Assembly (NCBI RefSeq): GCF_003012745.1
Contig: NZ_PXYK01000009.1
Span: 124,001-188,000 of the forward strand
Direction: 5' to 3'
Source of the DNA: Kumtagia ephedrae
Lineage (GTDB): Bacteria; Pseudomonadota; Alphaproteobacteria; Rhizobiales; Rhizobiaceae
Length of the DNA stretch: 64,000 nucleotides
The notes beneath the pieces are model-generated. The model was not told the origin of the DNA. It did no database searches and worked only from the letters and a program-made list of their open reading frames with translations. A program made the position numbers and the translations under genes. This document shows positions 15,984-24,443 of this stretch, in pieces (position 1 is the first letter of the stretch; the number at the start of each line of letters is the position of its first letter).

Positions 15984-16919
15984 ATGAAACTTTTTGCGGG
16001 CAACTCCAACCGGACGCTGGCAGAGGGGGTGGCCCGCTATCTCAACATTCCGATCGGCAAGGCGACCGTCAGGCGGTTCGCCGACCAGGAAATCTTCGTC
16101 GAGATCCAGGAGAACGTGCGCGGCGAGGATGTCTTCATCCTGCAGTCCACCTCCTTCCCGACCAACGACAACCTGATGGAAATCTTGATCATGATCGATG
16201 CGTTCATGCGCTCCTCGGCGCGGCGCATCACGGCGGTCATCCCCTATTTCGGCTATGCCCGCCAGGACCGCCGCGCCTCCGGCCGTACGCCGATCTCAGC
16301 CAAGCTGGTCGCCAACATGATCACCCGCGCCGGGGCCAACCGCGTGCTCACGCTCGACCTTCATGCCGGCCAGATCCAGGGATTTTTCGACATCCCCACC
16401 GACAATCTGTTCTCGGTGCCGGTGATGGCCCGCGACGTGAAGTCCAAATACAAGCAGCTCGCCAACGTCATGGTGGTGTCGCCGGACGTCGGCGGCGTGG
16501 TCCGCGCGCGCGCGCTTGCCAAACGCCTCGACGCGCAGCTCGCCATCGTCGACAAGCGCCGCGAGAGGCCCGGCGAATCCGAGGTCATGAACGTCATCGG
16601 CGACGTGCGCGGCAAGGACTGCCTACTGATCGATGACATCGTCGATTCCGGCGGCACGCTGTGCAATGCCGCCGACGCGCTGCTGGCCAACGGCGCCACC
16701 AGCGTCACCGCTTACATCACCCACGGCGTGCTGTCGGGCGGCGCCGTCGCCCGCATCACCGGCTCGAAGCTGCAGGAGCTGGTCATCACCGATTCCATCC
16801 AGCCGACGCAGACCGTCATGGACGCCCGCAACATCCGCGTCGTCTCGATCGCCGACCTGATCGGCGAGGCCATCTCGCGCACCGCGACGGAGGAATCCGT
16901 GTCGAGCCTGTTCGACTGA
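15984..16919 (+). CDS. prs: Ribose-phosphate pyrophosphokinase
   Basis: A 311-residue enzyme making PRPP from ribose 5-phosphate and ATP, feeding purine, pyrimidine, histidine and tryptophan synthesis. It starts [17 protein letters not shown], has the ATP-side segment [20 protein letters not shown], the [18 protein letters not shown] loop and the PRPP-binding motif [16 protein letters not shown]. Length equals that of class I Prs (about 310-315). ATG 15984 is the obvious start. Cytoplasmic hexamer by family knowledge. Confidence 0.96.
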   Translation: MKLFAGNSNRTLAEGVARYLNIPIGKATVRRFADQEIFVEIQENVRGEDVFILQSTSFPTNDNLMEILIMIDAFMRSSARRITAVIPYFGYARQDRRASGRTPISAKLVANMITRAGANRVLTLDLHAGQIQGFFDIPTDNLFSVPVMARDVKSKYKQLANVMVVSPDVGGVVRARALAKRLDAQLAIVDKRRERPGESEVMNVIGDVRGKDCLLIDDIVDSGGTLCNAADALLANGATSVTAYITHGVLSGGAVARITGSKLQELVITDSIQPTQTVMDARNIRVVSIADLIGEAISRTATEESVSSLFD

Positions 16920-16961
16920 GCGTTTTCGCGCGGCCCGGTTCAGCTCCTGCGTCGCTCGATT

Positions 16962-18299
16962 TCAGGCCATCGTCCACGCGGCGCCGGCGAGCGCTGCGAA
17001 TACCAGAACGGCGATCATATTCGCCTTCAGCCAAAGCAAGGCAACTGCCGCGGCAACCGCGATGGCCAAGGCCACCCAGTCGAGCGTCGCGAAGTCGGGC
17101 ACCGGTACGGTGAACGGCCCCGCCGCCCTCGCCTCGCCGACCGTGCCGAACAGCACATGCAGGCCGAACCAGACGGCCAGGTTGGCGATGACGCCGACTA
17201 CCGCCGCGGTGACCGCCGACAGTGCCCCGGACAGCCAGCGCACGCGCCGCAGCGTCTCGACATAAGGCGCGCCGACGAAGATCCACAGGAAGCAGGGCAC
17301 GAAGGTGAACCACAGCGTCACCGCCGCGCCGGCCAGCCCGCCGAGCAACGGATCGAGGCCGGAGAGCCGCGCCCCGCCGAGAAAGCCGACATAGACCAGC
17401 ACCAGGATCAGCGGGCCGGGCGTCGTCTCGGCCAGCCCAAGCCCGGTCAGCATCTCGTCCGGTTTCAGCCAGCCATAGACGTCGACCGCCTGCTGGGCGA
17501 CATAGGCGAGCACCGCATAGGCGCCGCCGAAGGTGACCGCCGCCATCTTGGAGAAGAAAAGCGCCTCGGCGGCGAAGACGTGGTCCCGGCCGAGCCACGC
17601 CACCAGAAAGGCGAGCGGCAGGAACCAGATCGCCACCCACACGGCCAAGGTCCGCGCAAACCGTGCCGGACTCGGCCGCGTCCATTCCGGCATCGGCGTA
17701 GCCGCCGCCTGTTCGTCCTCCAGCCGGACCGTCCGGGCTGCCGGGCGGAAATAATGCCAGAGCGCTCCGAACAGGGCGGCCGCAAAAATGATAGCCGGGA
17801 AAGGCACCTTCAGGAAGGCGATCGCCACGAAGGCGACGACCGCGAGGATCGCGGCCACGCGGCCGGTCAGCGCCCGCCTGGAGACCTTGATCAGCGCCTC
17901 CAGCACGACCGCGAGCACCGCCGCCTTCAGCCCGAAAAGCAATCCCTGCACCAGGGGCACGCCGCCAAAGGCGAGGTAGACCGCCGAGAGCGCGGTGATC
18001 ACCACCGCGCCCGGCAGCACGAACAGCAGCCCGGCGATCAGCCCGCCGCGCACGCCATGCAGCAGCCAGCCGGCATAGGTGGCGAGCTGCATGGCCTCCG
18101 GCCCGGGCAGGAGCATGCAGTAGTTCAGCGCATGCAGGAACCGCGGCTCGTCGAGCCAGCGTTTCTCCTCGACCAGGATGCGGTGCATAAGCGCGATCTG
18201 CCCGGCCGGCCCACCGAAGGACAGCAGACCGATCTTCGCAAACACGCTCGTCGCTTCGGCGAAGGAGACGGGCTGCGGCTGCGATGACATCTGATCCAT
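16962..18299 (-). CDS. chrA: Chromate efflux transporter ChrA
   Basis: A 445-residue inner-membrane protein of the CHR superfamily with two homologous halves of about six helices. Each half has its signature: KIGLLSFGGPAGQIALMH with LPGPEAMQLATYAGW in the first, and FFSKMAAVTFGGAYAVLAYV with LAETTPGPLILVLVYVGFLG in the second. The family exports chromate by proton motive force. Start ATG 18299 lies one base from the chrB stop, so the two form a chrBA operon. The gene is convergent with prs. Confidence 0.93.
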   Translation of the reverse strand: MDQMSSQPQPVSFAEATSVFAKIGLLSFGGPAGQIALMHRILVEEKRWLDEPRFLHALNYCMLLPGPEAMQLATYAGWLLHGVRGGLIAGLLFVLPGAVVITALSAVYLAFGGVPLVQGLLFGLKAAVLAVVLEALIKVSRRALTGRVAAILAVVAFVAIAFLKVPFPAIIFAAALFGALWHYFRPAARTVRLEDEQAAATPMPEWTRPSPARFARTLAVWVAIWFLPLAFLVAWLGRDHVFAAEALFFSKMAAVTFGGAYAVLAYVAQQAVDVYGWLKPDEMLTGLGLAETTPGPLILVLVYVGFLGGARLSGLDPLLGGLAGAAVTLWFTFVPCFLWIFVGAPYVETLRRVRWLSGALSAVTAAVVGVIANLAVWFGLHVLFGTVGEARAAGPFTVPVPDFATLDWVALAIAVAAAVALLWLKANMIAVLVFAALAGAAWTMA

Positions 18300-18300
18300 C

Positions 18301-19107
18301 TCACGCCGCCTTTGCCGGCCAGTTGTGGGTTTCCGCGGTCGCATGGCGGCACCACCCATAGAGGGCGTCATACAGGATCATGCCTTTTTCCAGTTGGCCG
18401 AGGTCATCGGCCTCGATCGCCGAGAGGCCGAGCGAGAGGGCCAGCAGTCCCGCCGCCCGAGGTTCGAGATCGAGGCGCGCGGTATCCGCGCCCCGGACGA
18501 TCCGCGCCAGGTGCAGCAGCGCCGGGTCGGTCAGGCCGAGTTCTGCGATCAGCGTGTCGAAGCTGCACTCCTCGCCGCGATGCGAGTAGAACGCGTCCTT
18601 GATGTCGAAGGGAATCCAGCCGGTTTCCGCGGCTATGTCGGCGACCCATTCGGCGGCGACGAAATGAAACACGGCCAGCGGATCGACGAAGCGGCGGATC
18701 AGCCACGGGCAGGCTATGCGATCGATCTTCGGCCGCTCGCGCGTGACCCAGACGCTGGGCCTGGGCAAGCCTGTCTCGATGCCAGGCGCTTCGCGCAAAA
18801 CCGTTGGTCCGCCGGCGGCGATCCAGGCCTCGATGCCGCCATCCAGCATGGCGGCGTCGGCGCCCGCCATGCGCGCCAGCGCGATCTCGCTGACATTGTG
18901 ACCATGCGTGCAATAGACGACGATCCGGCGGCCAGCCGGCAGACGCGGCAGCCATTCTTCGACCGCCATGTGATCGCGCCAAAGCGCGGCGGCGATCCGC
19001 ACCGGCGAGGCGGCAAGCGCGTTCGGCCGGCGCACGTCGATGAACAAGGGGCTGCGGGCGGTGCCGACAAGCGGGATCAAGTCTTGAGGGGAAAGACGTC
19101 CGGGCAT
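18301..19107 (-). CDS. chrB: Rhodanese-ChrB chromate resistance protein
   Basis: A 268-residue two-domain protein. The N-terminal rhodanese domain (about 1-110) has LFIDVRRPNALA and the active-site loop VVYCTHGHNVSE with the Cys; the C-terminal ChrB domain (about 120-268) begins RPKIDRIACPWLIRRFVDP and contains DAFYSHRGEECSFDTLI. ChrB proteins regulate or assist chromate export; this fused form lacks the usual N-terminal winged helix, so an enzymatic or redox role is as likely as regulation. ATG 19107 follows GGAGGAAAA. First gene of a chrBA operon. Confidence 0.85.
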   Translation of the reverse strand: MPGRLSPQDLIPLVGTARSPLFIDVRRPNALAASPVRIAAALWRDHMAVEEWLPRLPAGRRIVVYCTHGHNVSEIALARMAGADAAMLDGGIEAWIAAGGPTVLREAPGIETGLPRPSVWVTRERPKIDRIACPWLIRRFVDPLAVFHFVAAEWVADIAAETGWIPFDIKDAFYSHRGEECSFDTLIAELGLTDPALLHLARIVRGADTARLDLEPRAAGLLALSLGLSAIEADDLGQLEKGMILYDALYGWCRHATAETHNWPAKAA

Positions 19108-19540
19108 GGTTTTCCTCCGCATGCATAGCGAAGGCGGAGCTTGGGCAAAACGCCTCACGGGGAGTCCACCATGCCCCCGACGGTGCGAGCATACGCTCCA
19201 GTCGGCACCTTTGCCAACATTCTTTGTGAAATCACAGTCCTGCGCCCTATGGCTCGCCCGCACATTGCCACCATCATCCCCGAAGCTTACGCGCGCATGA
19301 CAATCCGTGGAGACCGCTTATCGCCTTGTGTGCGAACCTTGCGCCGTTCCGCCCCTTCCGCTATAGAGCCGCCACCCGCGCAGACACCCTTGGAGGCAAC
19401 GCGGGCGATCGCCGCCATCCTCGCATGGTCTTCCTTCCGGTTCCCGGAAGGGGCCACGCGCGAAGAAGGCGGCTTTCGACGTTTTTCGGGTTCCGCGCAG
19501 CGGTGCCCGGAGGCGCTCCAGCAACGTGAAAGGAAATGCC
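19108..19540. other. Divergent intergenic region chrBA / rplY leader
   Basis: No gene is supported in these 433 bases. The left part must hold the minus-strand chrBA promoter and the right part the rplY promoter and leader. A stable hairpin (CCTTCCGG 19433-19440 with CCGGAAGG 19444-19451, 3-base loop) lies 90 bases before the rplY start. Confidence 0.45.
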
Positions 19541-20167
19541 ATGAGCGAGACTTACGAGCTCACGGCCGAGGCGCGCGAACAGGTCGGTAAGGGGTCCGCC
19601 CGTGCAGTTCGCCGCGACGGCAAAGTGCCAGCAGTCATCTATGGAGATAAGCAGCCTCCCCTGGCGATCGCTCTCCCCTACAAGGACGTCTACTACAAGA
19701 TTCACGGCGGCGGCTTCCTGACCACCATCGCCACGATCGACGTCGGCGGCAAGAAGATCCAGGTCCTGCCCAAGGACTATCAGCTCGATCCGGTGAAGGA
19801 CATGCCGGTTCATGTCGACTTCCTGCGGGTCGGCAAGGATACCGAGGTCAATGTCGAGGTGCCCGTCCACTTCGTCAACGAGGACAAGTCGCCCGGCATC
19901 AAGCGCGGCGGCGTGCTCAACATCGTGCGTCACGAGGTCGAGTTCCACTGCCCGGCCAACGCCATCCCGGAGTTCATCACGGTCGACCTCACCGGCGCCG
20001 ACATCGGCGACTCCATCCACATCTCGGCGGTCAAACTGCCGGCTGGCGTGCGTCCGGTCATCCATGACCGCGACTTCACCATCGCCACCATCGCCGGCTC
20101 CGCCGCGATGAAGCCGGAGGTCGAAGAGACCGAAGCCGCCGAGCCGGCGGCGGAAGCCGAGGAATAA
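19541..20167 (+). CDS. rplY: 50S ribosomal protein L25/Ctc
   Basis: A 208-residue long-form L25 (CTC type): the N-terminal 5S rRNA-binding domain (about 1-95; [20 protein letters not shown]) plus the C-terminal TL5/CTC domain (about 100-190; [31 protein letters not shown]) and an acidic Glu/Ala tail. ATG 19541 follows GAAAGGAAA; five extra codons upstream are possible. It precedes pth by 25 bases, the common rplY-pth operon. Confidence 0.95.
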   Translation: MSETYELTAEAREQVGKGSARAVRRDGKVPAVIYGDKQPPLAIALPYKDVYYKIHGGGFLTTIATIDVGGKKIQVLPKDYQLDPVKDMPVHVDFLRVGKDTEVNVEVPVHFVNEDKSPGIKRGGVLNIVRHEVEFHCPANAIPEFITVDLTGADIGDSIHISAVKLPAGVRPVIHDRDFTIATIAGSAAMKPEVEETEAAEPAAEAEE

Positions 20168-20192
20168 TCCTCCCGCGCTCGGAGGCTGTGCC

Positions 20193-20939
20193 GTGCTGAT
20201 CTTCGCTGGCCTCGGCAATCCGGGCGCGCAATACGCAAAAAACCGACACAATGTCGGCTTCATGGCGGCGGATGCGATCCACCGCCGCCATAATTTTTCT
20301 CCCTGGTCGAAGAAATTCCGCGGCCTCGTCGCCGACGGAACGATCGACGGCGAGAAGATCCTTCTCATCAAGCCGCAGACCTTCATGAATCTCTCCGGCC
20401 AGTCGGTCGGCGAAGCCATGCGCTTCTACAAGCTGGCGCCTGCCGACCTCTCCGTCTTCTACGACGAGCTCGATCTCGTCGCCGGAAAGGTCCGGGTCAA
20501 GACCGGCGGCAGCGCCGGCGGCCACAACGGCATCCGCTCGCTAGACCAGCATCTCGGCAGGGATTACCGCCGCGTGCGTGTCGGCATCGGCCATCCCGGC
20601 GTGAAGGAGCTCGTGCACGGACATGTGCTCGGCGACTTCGCCAAGGCCGACGCCGCTTGGCTCGAGCCGCTGCTGGAAGCTGTCGCCGACAACGCCGGCT
20701 ATCTCGTGAAGGGTGACGAAAACGGTTTCATGAACCGGCTGAGCTTGGCGGTTCCGACAGTGGATCCCGCAGCTAAAGCCAGCGCTCGCAGCCAGTCCTT
20801 GCCGGCCGACGACAAGCCCGCCGCCAAGGGCCGCAGCCACATCCGCCAGGCCCGTTCGCAGCAGCCCGCCGTCCAGGTGCCGGAAACCGGCCCGATGGCC
20901 GCCATGCTGAAGAAGCTGTTCGGCGGCAAGGGTTCGTAG
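20193..20939 (+). CDS. pth: Peptidyl-tRNA hydrolase
   Basis: A 248-residue enzyme freeing tRNA from peptidyl-tRNA that drops off ribosomes. The catalytic Asn and His are in GLGNPGAQYAKNRHNVGF; further signatures are KPQTFMNLSG, FYDELDL and GGSAGGHNGIRS. The core ends near residue 190; the remaining 55 residues (Lys/Ser-rich, ending LKKLFGGKGS) are a rhizobial-type extension. GTG 20193 is preceded by GGAGG with good spacing. Part of the rplY-pth unit, with ychF farther downstream as often seen. Confidence 0.95.
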   Translation: MLIFAGLGNPGAQYAKNRHNVGFMAADAIHRRHNFSPWSKKFRGLVADGTIDGEKILLIKPQTFMNLSGQSVGEAMRFYKLAPADLSVFYDELDLVAGKVRVKTGGSAGGHNGIRSLDQHLGRDYRRVRVGIGHPGVKELVHGHVLGDFAKADAAWLEPLLEAVADNAGYLVKGDENGFMNRLSLAVPTVDPAAKASARSQSLPADDKPAAKGRSHIRQARSQQPAVQVPETGPMAAMLKKLFGGKGS

Positions 20940-20965
20940 AAGCCTTTTGCGTCAGACCGTCGCAC

Positions 20966-21799
20966 TCACGCCGCCTTCTTTCGTCCTTTCTTCGGCGTGG
21001 CCTTGTCCTTGCGCGAAATCCCTTCCTTCTCCAGGCTCTTGCGCAGCACGTCGGCGAGATTGACCACATTCTCCTTCGGCCGCGGCGCCGCCCTGGGAGG
21101 TGCCTTGCCCTGCTGCTTGGCGCGGATCATCTCGATCAGCGCATTCTCGTAGGTGTCCTCGAACTTCGACGGATCGAACGTCGTCGCCTTCTTGTCGATC
21201 AAAAGTTCGGCGATCTCGATCATCTCGGCATCGGTCTTGACCTTCTTGAGCTCGTCGAAGACCGCATCAGCGTCGAGCACCTCGTTGCGGCTGCGCAGGG
21301 TGGTCATCAGCAGCCCGCCGTCCTCCGGCTGGATCACCACCTCGCGGCCGCGCTGGTAGAGCACGATGCAGGAGCGTGCCGCTGCCTTCTTCCGCAGCAA
21401 GGCCTCGCGGATAACGGCGAAGGGCTCGCGCGCCACCTTGTCGGCCGGCACCATGTGATAGGGTTTTTCGAGATAGCGCTGGTCGATGGCATCGATGTCG
21501 ACGAACGCGTCGACTTCGAGCGTATGCTCGGAGGTGAGCTTGAGCCGCTTGATCTCGTCGGGCTCGATTACCAGGAACTCGCCATTGTCGAGTTCGAAAC
21601 CCTTCACCTGGTCCTCGGTTTCGACGATCTTGTCCGTCCCTTCGTCGACATAGGCGCTCTTCACCGGCTCGCGGGTCTTGCGGTTGAGGATGCGGAAATG
21701 GACCTTCTCCGCCTCCGACGTGGCTCCGACCAGCTTCACCGCGCAGGCCACGGAGCCGAATTTCAGAAAACCCTTCCAGACCGCGCGCGGAGCCGCCAT
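20966..21799 (-). CDS. ku: Non-homologous end-joining protein Ku
   Basis: A 277-residue bacterial Ku, which forms a homodimeric ring on DNA ends and recruits the ligase LigD. Motifs: VWKGFLKFGSVACAVKL at the N-terminus, KSAYVDEGTDKIVE, PYHMVPADKVAREPFAVI, and the C-terminal Lys/Arg-rich extension (about 230-277, ending PKKGRKKAA) that modulates DNA binding. ATG 21799 is the start closest to the conserved fold. No ligD is in the window. It stands alone, convergent with pth. Confidence 0.93.
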   Translation of the reverse strand: MAAPRAVWKGFLKFGSVACAVKLVGATSEAEKVHFRILNRKTREPVKSAYVDEGTDKIVETEDQVKGFELDNGEFLVIEPDEIKRLKLTSEHTLEVDAFVDIDAIDQRYLEKPYHMVPADKVAREPFAVIREALLRKKAAARSCIVLYQRGREVVIQPEDGGLLMTTLRSRNEVLDADAVFDELKKVKTDAEMIEIAELLIDKKATTFDPSKFEDTYENALIEMIRAKQQGKAPPRAAPRPKENVVNLADVLRKSLEKEGISRKDKATPKKGRKKAA

Positions 21800-21931
21800 C
21801 GCATCATTCCCGTGCTGACCAATTCTCGAACGGGAGGTGGGAGGATTCGTTCCAAGGGGTGTCACGCCCGTTTGCCGCGCGGCGCATCCATGCCATATTG
21901 CACGAGATTTGTGTTTTCGTGAGTCCGTGAG

Positions 21932-22180
21932 ATGAAGAACGTTACCATTTCAATGGATGACGAGCTTGCCCGTCGCACTCGCGTCGCGGCGGCACGGGCC
22001 GGCAAGAGCGTTTCCAAATATTTGGCCGAGGCCGCCCGGGAAAAGATGAATGCCGAGGAGACCGCGGAACTGCGAAACCCGCAGCTTGAGGCGCTGGAGC
22101 GACTGTGGGCAAGTCCCAAATGGAACGTAACGGAAAACGGCAGGATGCCGACGGCCGAAGAACGCAATGCCAGACGTTAA
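21932..22180 (+). CDS. Ribbon-helix-helix antitoxin (CopG/FitA-like)
   Basis: An 82-residue protein with an N-terminal ribbon-helix-helix DNA-binding fold (about 1-40; KNVTISMDDELARRTRVAAA, then GKSVSKYLAEAAREKM) and a C-terminal toxin-binding tail with a Trp-rich segment (LERLWASPKW). It overlaps the next frame by 14 bases, the usual antitoxin-first arrangement. The toxin gene behind it is frameshifted, so this antitoxin may now be an orphan. Confidence 0.85.
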   Translation: MKNVTISMDDELARRTRVAAARAGKSVSKYLAEAAREKMNAEETAELRNPQLEALERLWASPKWNVTENGRMPTAEERNARR

Positions 22181-22615
22181 GGTCTTCATCGACACGAACG
22201 TCCTTCTCTATTCGCACGACAGGAGAGATGTTCAGAAACTGGAGACGGCCCGGCAATGGTTGCGAGAACTCGGCGCCATTCAGGGTCTATCGTCAACCTC
22301 CAGGTTCTCAACGAACTGACCGACGTCCTTCTCCGGAAAAAATGGCTTGCGGACGCCGAAGCCGTCTTTTCGCTGACAGGCCAGCTATCTGCTCTTGGCG
22401 ACAGGCCGTTGACGCGGCGCGAGGTGGCTGTGGCCCGTGGCCTCCACATCGCTCATCGCTACTCGTGGTGGGATTGTCTATTACTAGCCTCCGCGCTGGA
22501 GCTCGGCTGCACGCATTTCCTGTCGGAGGATTTGCAGGACGGCCAGGCCATCGAAGGCTTGACGATCGTGGACCCGTTCGCCCATACGCCAGAGCAAATC
22601 CTGGTCTCCCGGTAG
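22167..22615 (+). pseudogene. PIN-domain toxin (VapC-like), frameshifted
   Basis: From ATG 22167 the frame reads MPDVKVFIDTNVLLYSHDRR and on to WLRELGA, the start of a PIN RNase with its first catalytic Asp, but ends at a TGA near 22317. The rest of the domain continues in another frame: IVNLQVLNELTDVLLRKKW (second acidic residue), SWWDCLLLASALELG and FLSEDLQDGQ, ending at 22615. The frame change lies about 22255-22300 and equals loss of one base. All catalytic acids survive across the two frames, so decay is recent, or this is a sequencing error. Confidence 0.8.
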
Positions 22616-22626
22616 GAAAGAGAAAA

Positions 22627-23730
22627 ATGGGCTTCAAATGCGGCATCGTTGGCTTGCCCAACGTCGGCAAGTCGACGCTGTTCAACGCGCTGACGCGCAC
22701 CGCCGCCGCGCAGGCGGCGAACTATCCCTTCTGCACCATCGAGCCGAACACCGGCGAGGTGGCCGTGCCAGATCCGCGGCTGGACAAGATCGCGGCCATC
22801 GCCAAGTCGAAGGAGATCATCCCGACCCGCATCTCCTTCGTCGACATCGCCGGGCTGGTGCGCGGCGCGTCCAAGGGCGAAGGGCTGGGCAACCAGTTCC
22901 TCGCCAACATCCGCGAGGTCGACGCGATCGTGCATGTGCTGCGCTGTTTCGAGGACGACGACATCACCCATGTCGAAGGCCGCATCGATCCGGTCGCCGA
23001 CGCCGAGACGGTCGAGACCGAGCTTATGCTGGCTGATCTCGAAAGCCTGGAACGCCGCATCGTCCAGTTCCGCAAACGCGCCCAGGGCAAGGACAAGGAG
23101 GCGCTCACGCTGCTTCCGGTCATGGAGAAGGCGCTGGAGTTGTTGCAGGCCGGCCGGCCGGCCCGCGTCATGCTGCAAGGGATCGCCGCCGAGGATCTGC
23201 GAACCCTGCAGGGCCTGAACCTGCTCACCGCGCATCCAGTGCTCTATGTCTGCAACGTCGCCGAGGCTGACGCCGCGACCGGCAACGAGCATACCAGGGC
23301 CGTGGAGGCGATGGCGGCGACGCAAGGTGCGGGAACCGTGGTGATCTCCGCCGCCATAGAGGCCGAGGTGGCGCAGCTTCCTGACGACGAGGAGCTGGAG
23401 TTTCTCGCCTCGATGGGGCTGGAGGAGCCCGGCTTGGACAAGCTGATCCGCGCCGGCTACGACCTGCTCCACCTCATCACCTATTTCACCGCCGGCCCGA
23501 AGGAGACGCGCGCCTGGACGATCCTCAAGGGCACCAAGGCGCCGCAGGCGGCGGGCGTCATCCACACCGATTTCGAGCGCGGCTTCATCCGCGCCCAAAC
23601 CATCGCCTATGACGACTTCGTCGCGCTGGGCGGCGAGGTCGCGGCCAAGGAGGCCGGCAAGGCGCGCGACGAAGGCAAGGAGTACGTCGTCCAGGACGGC
23701 GACGTGCTCTTGTTCAAGTTCAACACCTGA
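22627..23730 (+). CDS. ychF: Redox-regulated ATPase YchF (Obg-like)
   Basis: A 367-residue P-loop protein of the OLA1/YchF group. Walker A is GLPNVGKSTLFNAL, switch regions are YPFCTIEPNTGEVAVPD and DIAGLVRGASKGEGLGN, and the base-recognition motif is CNVAE rather than NKxD, which explains the preference for ATP over GTP. A coiled-coil insert (about 140-200) and a C-terminal TGS domain (FTAGPKETRAWT onward) complete the fold. ATG 22627 follows the broken toxin by 11 bases. Universal, associated with ribosomes and oxidative stress. Confidence 0.96.
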   Translation: MGFKCGIVGLPNVGKSTLFNALTRTAAAQAANYPFCTIEPNTGEVAVPDPRLDKIAAIAKSKEIIPTRISFVDIAGLVRGASKGEGLGNQFLANIREVDAIVHVLRCFEDDDITHVEGRIDPVADAETVETELMLADLESLERRIVQFRKRAQGKDKEALTLLPVMEKALELLQAGRPARVMLQGIAAEDLRTLQGLNLLTAHPVLYVCNVAEADAATGNEHTRAVEAMAATQGAGTVVISAAIEAEVAQLPDDEELEFLASMGLEEPGLDKLIRAGYDLLHLITYFTAGPKETRAWTILKGTKAPQAAGVIHTDFERGFIRAQTIAYDDFVALGGEVAAKEAGKARDEGKEYVVQDGDVLLFKFNT

Positions 23731-23743
23731 GGGACTCGCTCCC

Positions 23744-23772
23744 GGCGGCGCATCGTCCGCTTCCGCGCCGCC
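23744..23772. terminator. Hairpin between convergent ychF and GNAT genes
   Basis: GGCGGCGC (23744-23751) pairs with GCGCCGCC (23765-23772) around a 13-base loop, 14 bases after the ychF stop and 6 before the GNAT stop. It could serve both genes; no T-run. Confidence 0.5.
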
Positions 23773-23777
23773 GTCGC

Positions 23778-24212
23778 TCACTCCAGTTCCTTGCGCAGGA
23801 ATATCCTGGCGTGTCCGCCGGTGCCGAAAGCGACCCGGCCGAATTCCTCGTAGCCGTGTCGTTCGTAGAATCCCGGCGCCTGGAAGCTGCTGGTCTCCAC
23901 GACCGCTCGCTTGCAGCCGCGGCGCCTCGCCTCGGCCTCCACGGCGGCGAGCAGGCGGCTTCCGAATGCCTGTCCGCGCAGTTCCTCCGGCAGGTAGAAC
24001 ATGTCCATGAACAGCAGGCCGAGCTCGGTCCTGCCCCACAGCCCGCCGAGGATTTGCCCCGTCTCCGGATCGGAGAGGCCGGCGCCGATCGGGATGCGGT
24101 CGTCCAGCCCCGTCCGTTCTACATTGTAGCGGTAAAGCGCTTCGCCCGCCGCTGCTTTGGCTTCGCGGTCATGGCTGTCGGCGAGCCTGACTGTGAGTTG
24201 CCGCCCGGTCAT
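23778..24212 (-). CDS. GNAT family N-acetyltransferase
   Basis: A 144-residue single-domain acetyltransferase. Motif A for acetyl-CoA pyrophosphate binding is LPEELRGQAFGSRLLAAVEA, preceded by strand LLFMDMFYL; motif B is ETSSFQAPGFYERHGYEEFG with the catalytic-type Tyr. It begins QLTVRLADSHD and ends RKELE. ATG 24212 fits the domain start; an in-frame ATG at 24287 would add 25 unlikely residues. The acceptor substrate cannot be inferred. Convergent with ychF. Confidence 0.85.
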   Translation of the reverse strand: MTGRQLTVRLADSHDREAKAAAGEALYRYNVERTGLDDRIPIGAGLSDPETGQILGGLWGRTELGLLFMDMFYLPEELRGQAFGSRLLAAVEAEARRRGCKRAVVETSSFQAPGFYERHGYEEFGRVAFGTGGHARIFLRKELE

Positions 24213-24443
24213 GTCTTTCGATCTCCTGCTGGGAGAACAGGTGGCGCCCGACATGCGGAAGAAAAGGGCCGGCGGAACGATGGGCATTTCTGCGCGTCAT
24301 CCGCCGGCTTGACGTGGAACGTCGGCGGGTCTATCGGGCTCGTGCGCGCGGCCGCCGTTGCTGAACCGCCCGTCGTCGTGCAATCCACGTAGCCGCGTCA
24401 CGTTCGACGCCCACTCTTGGCTGAAATCAAGGGAGTCTTGGCG

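Noticed and set aside
22240-22310. Programmed frameshift in the PIN toxin
   Set aside because: No slippery heptamer followed by a structure is evident at the junction, so decay or a read error is simpler.
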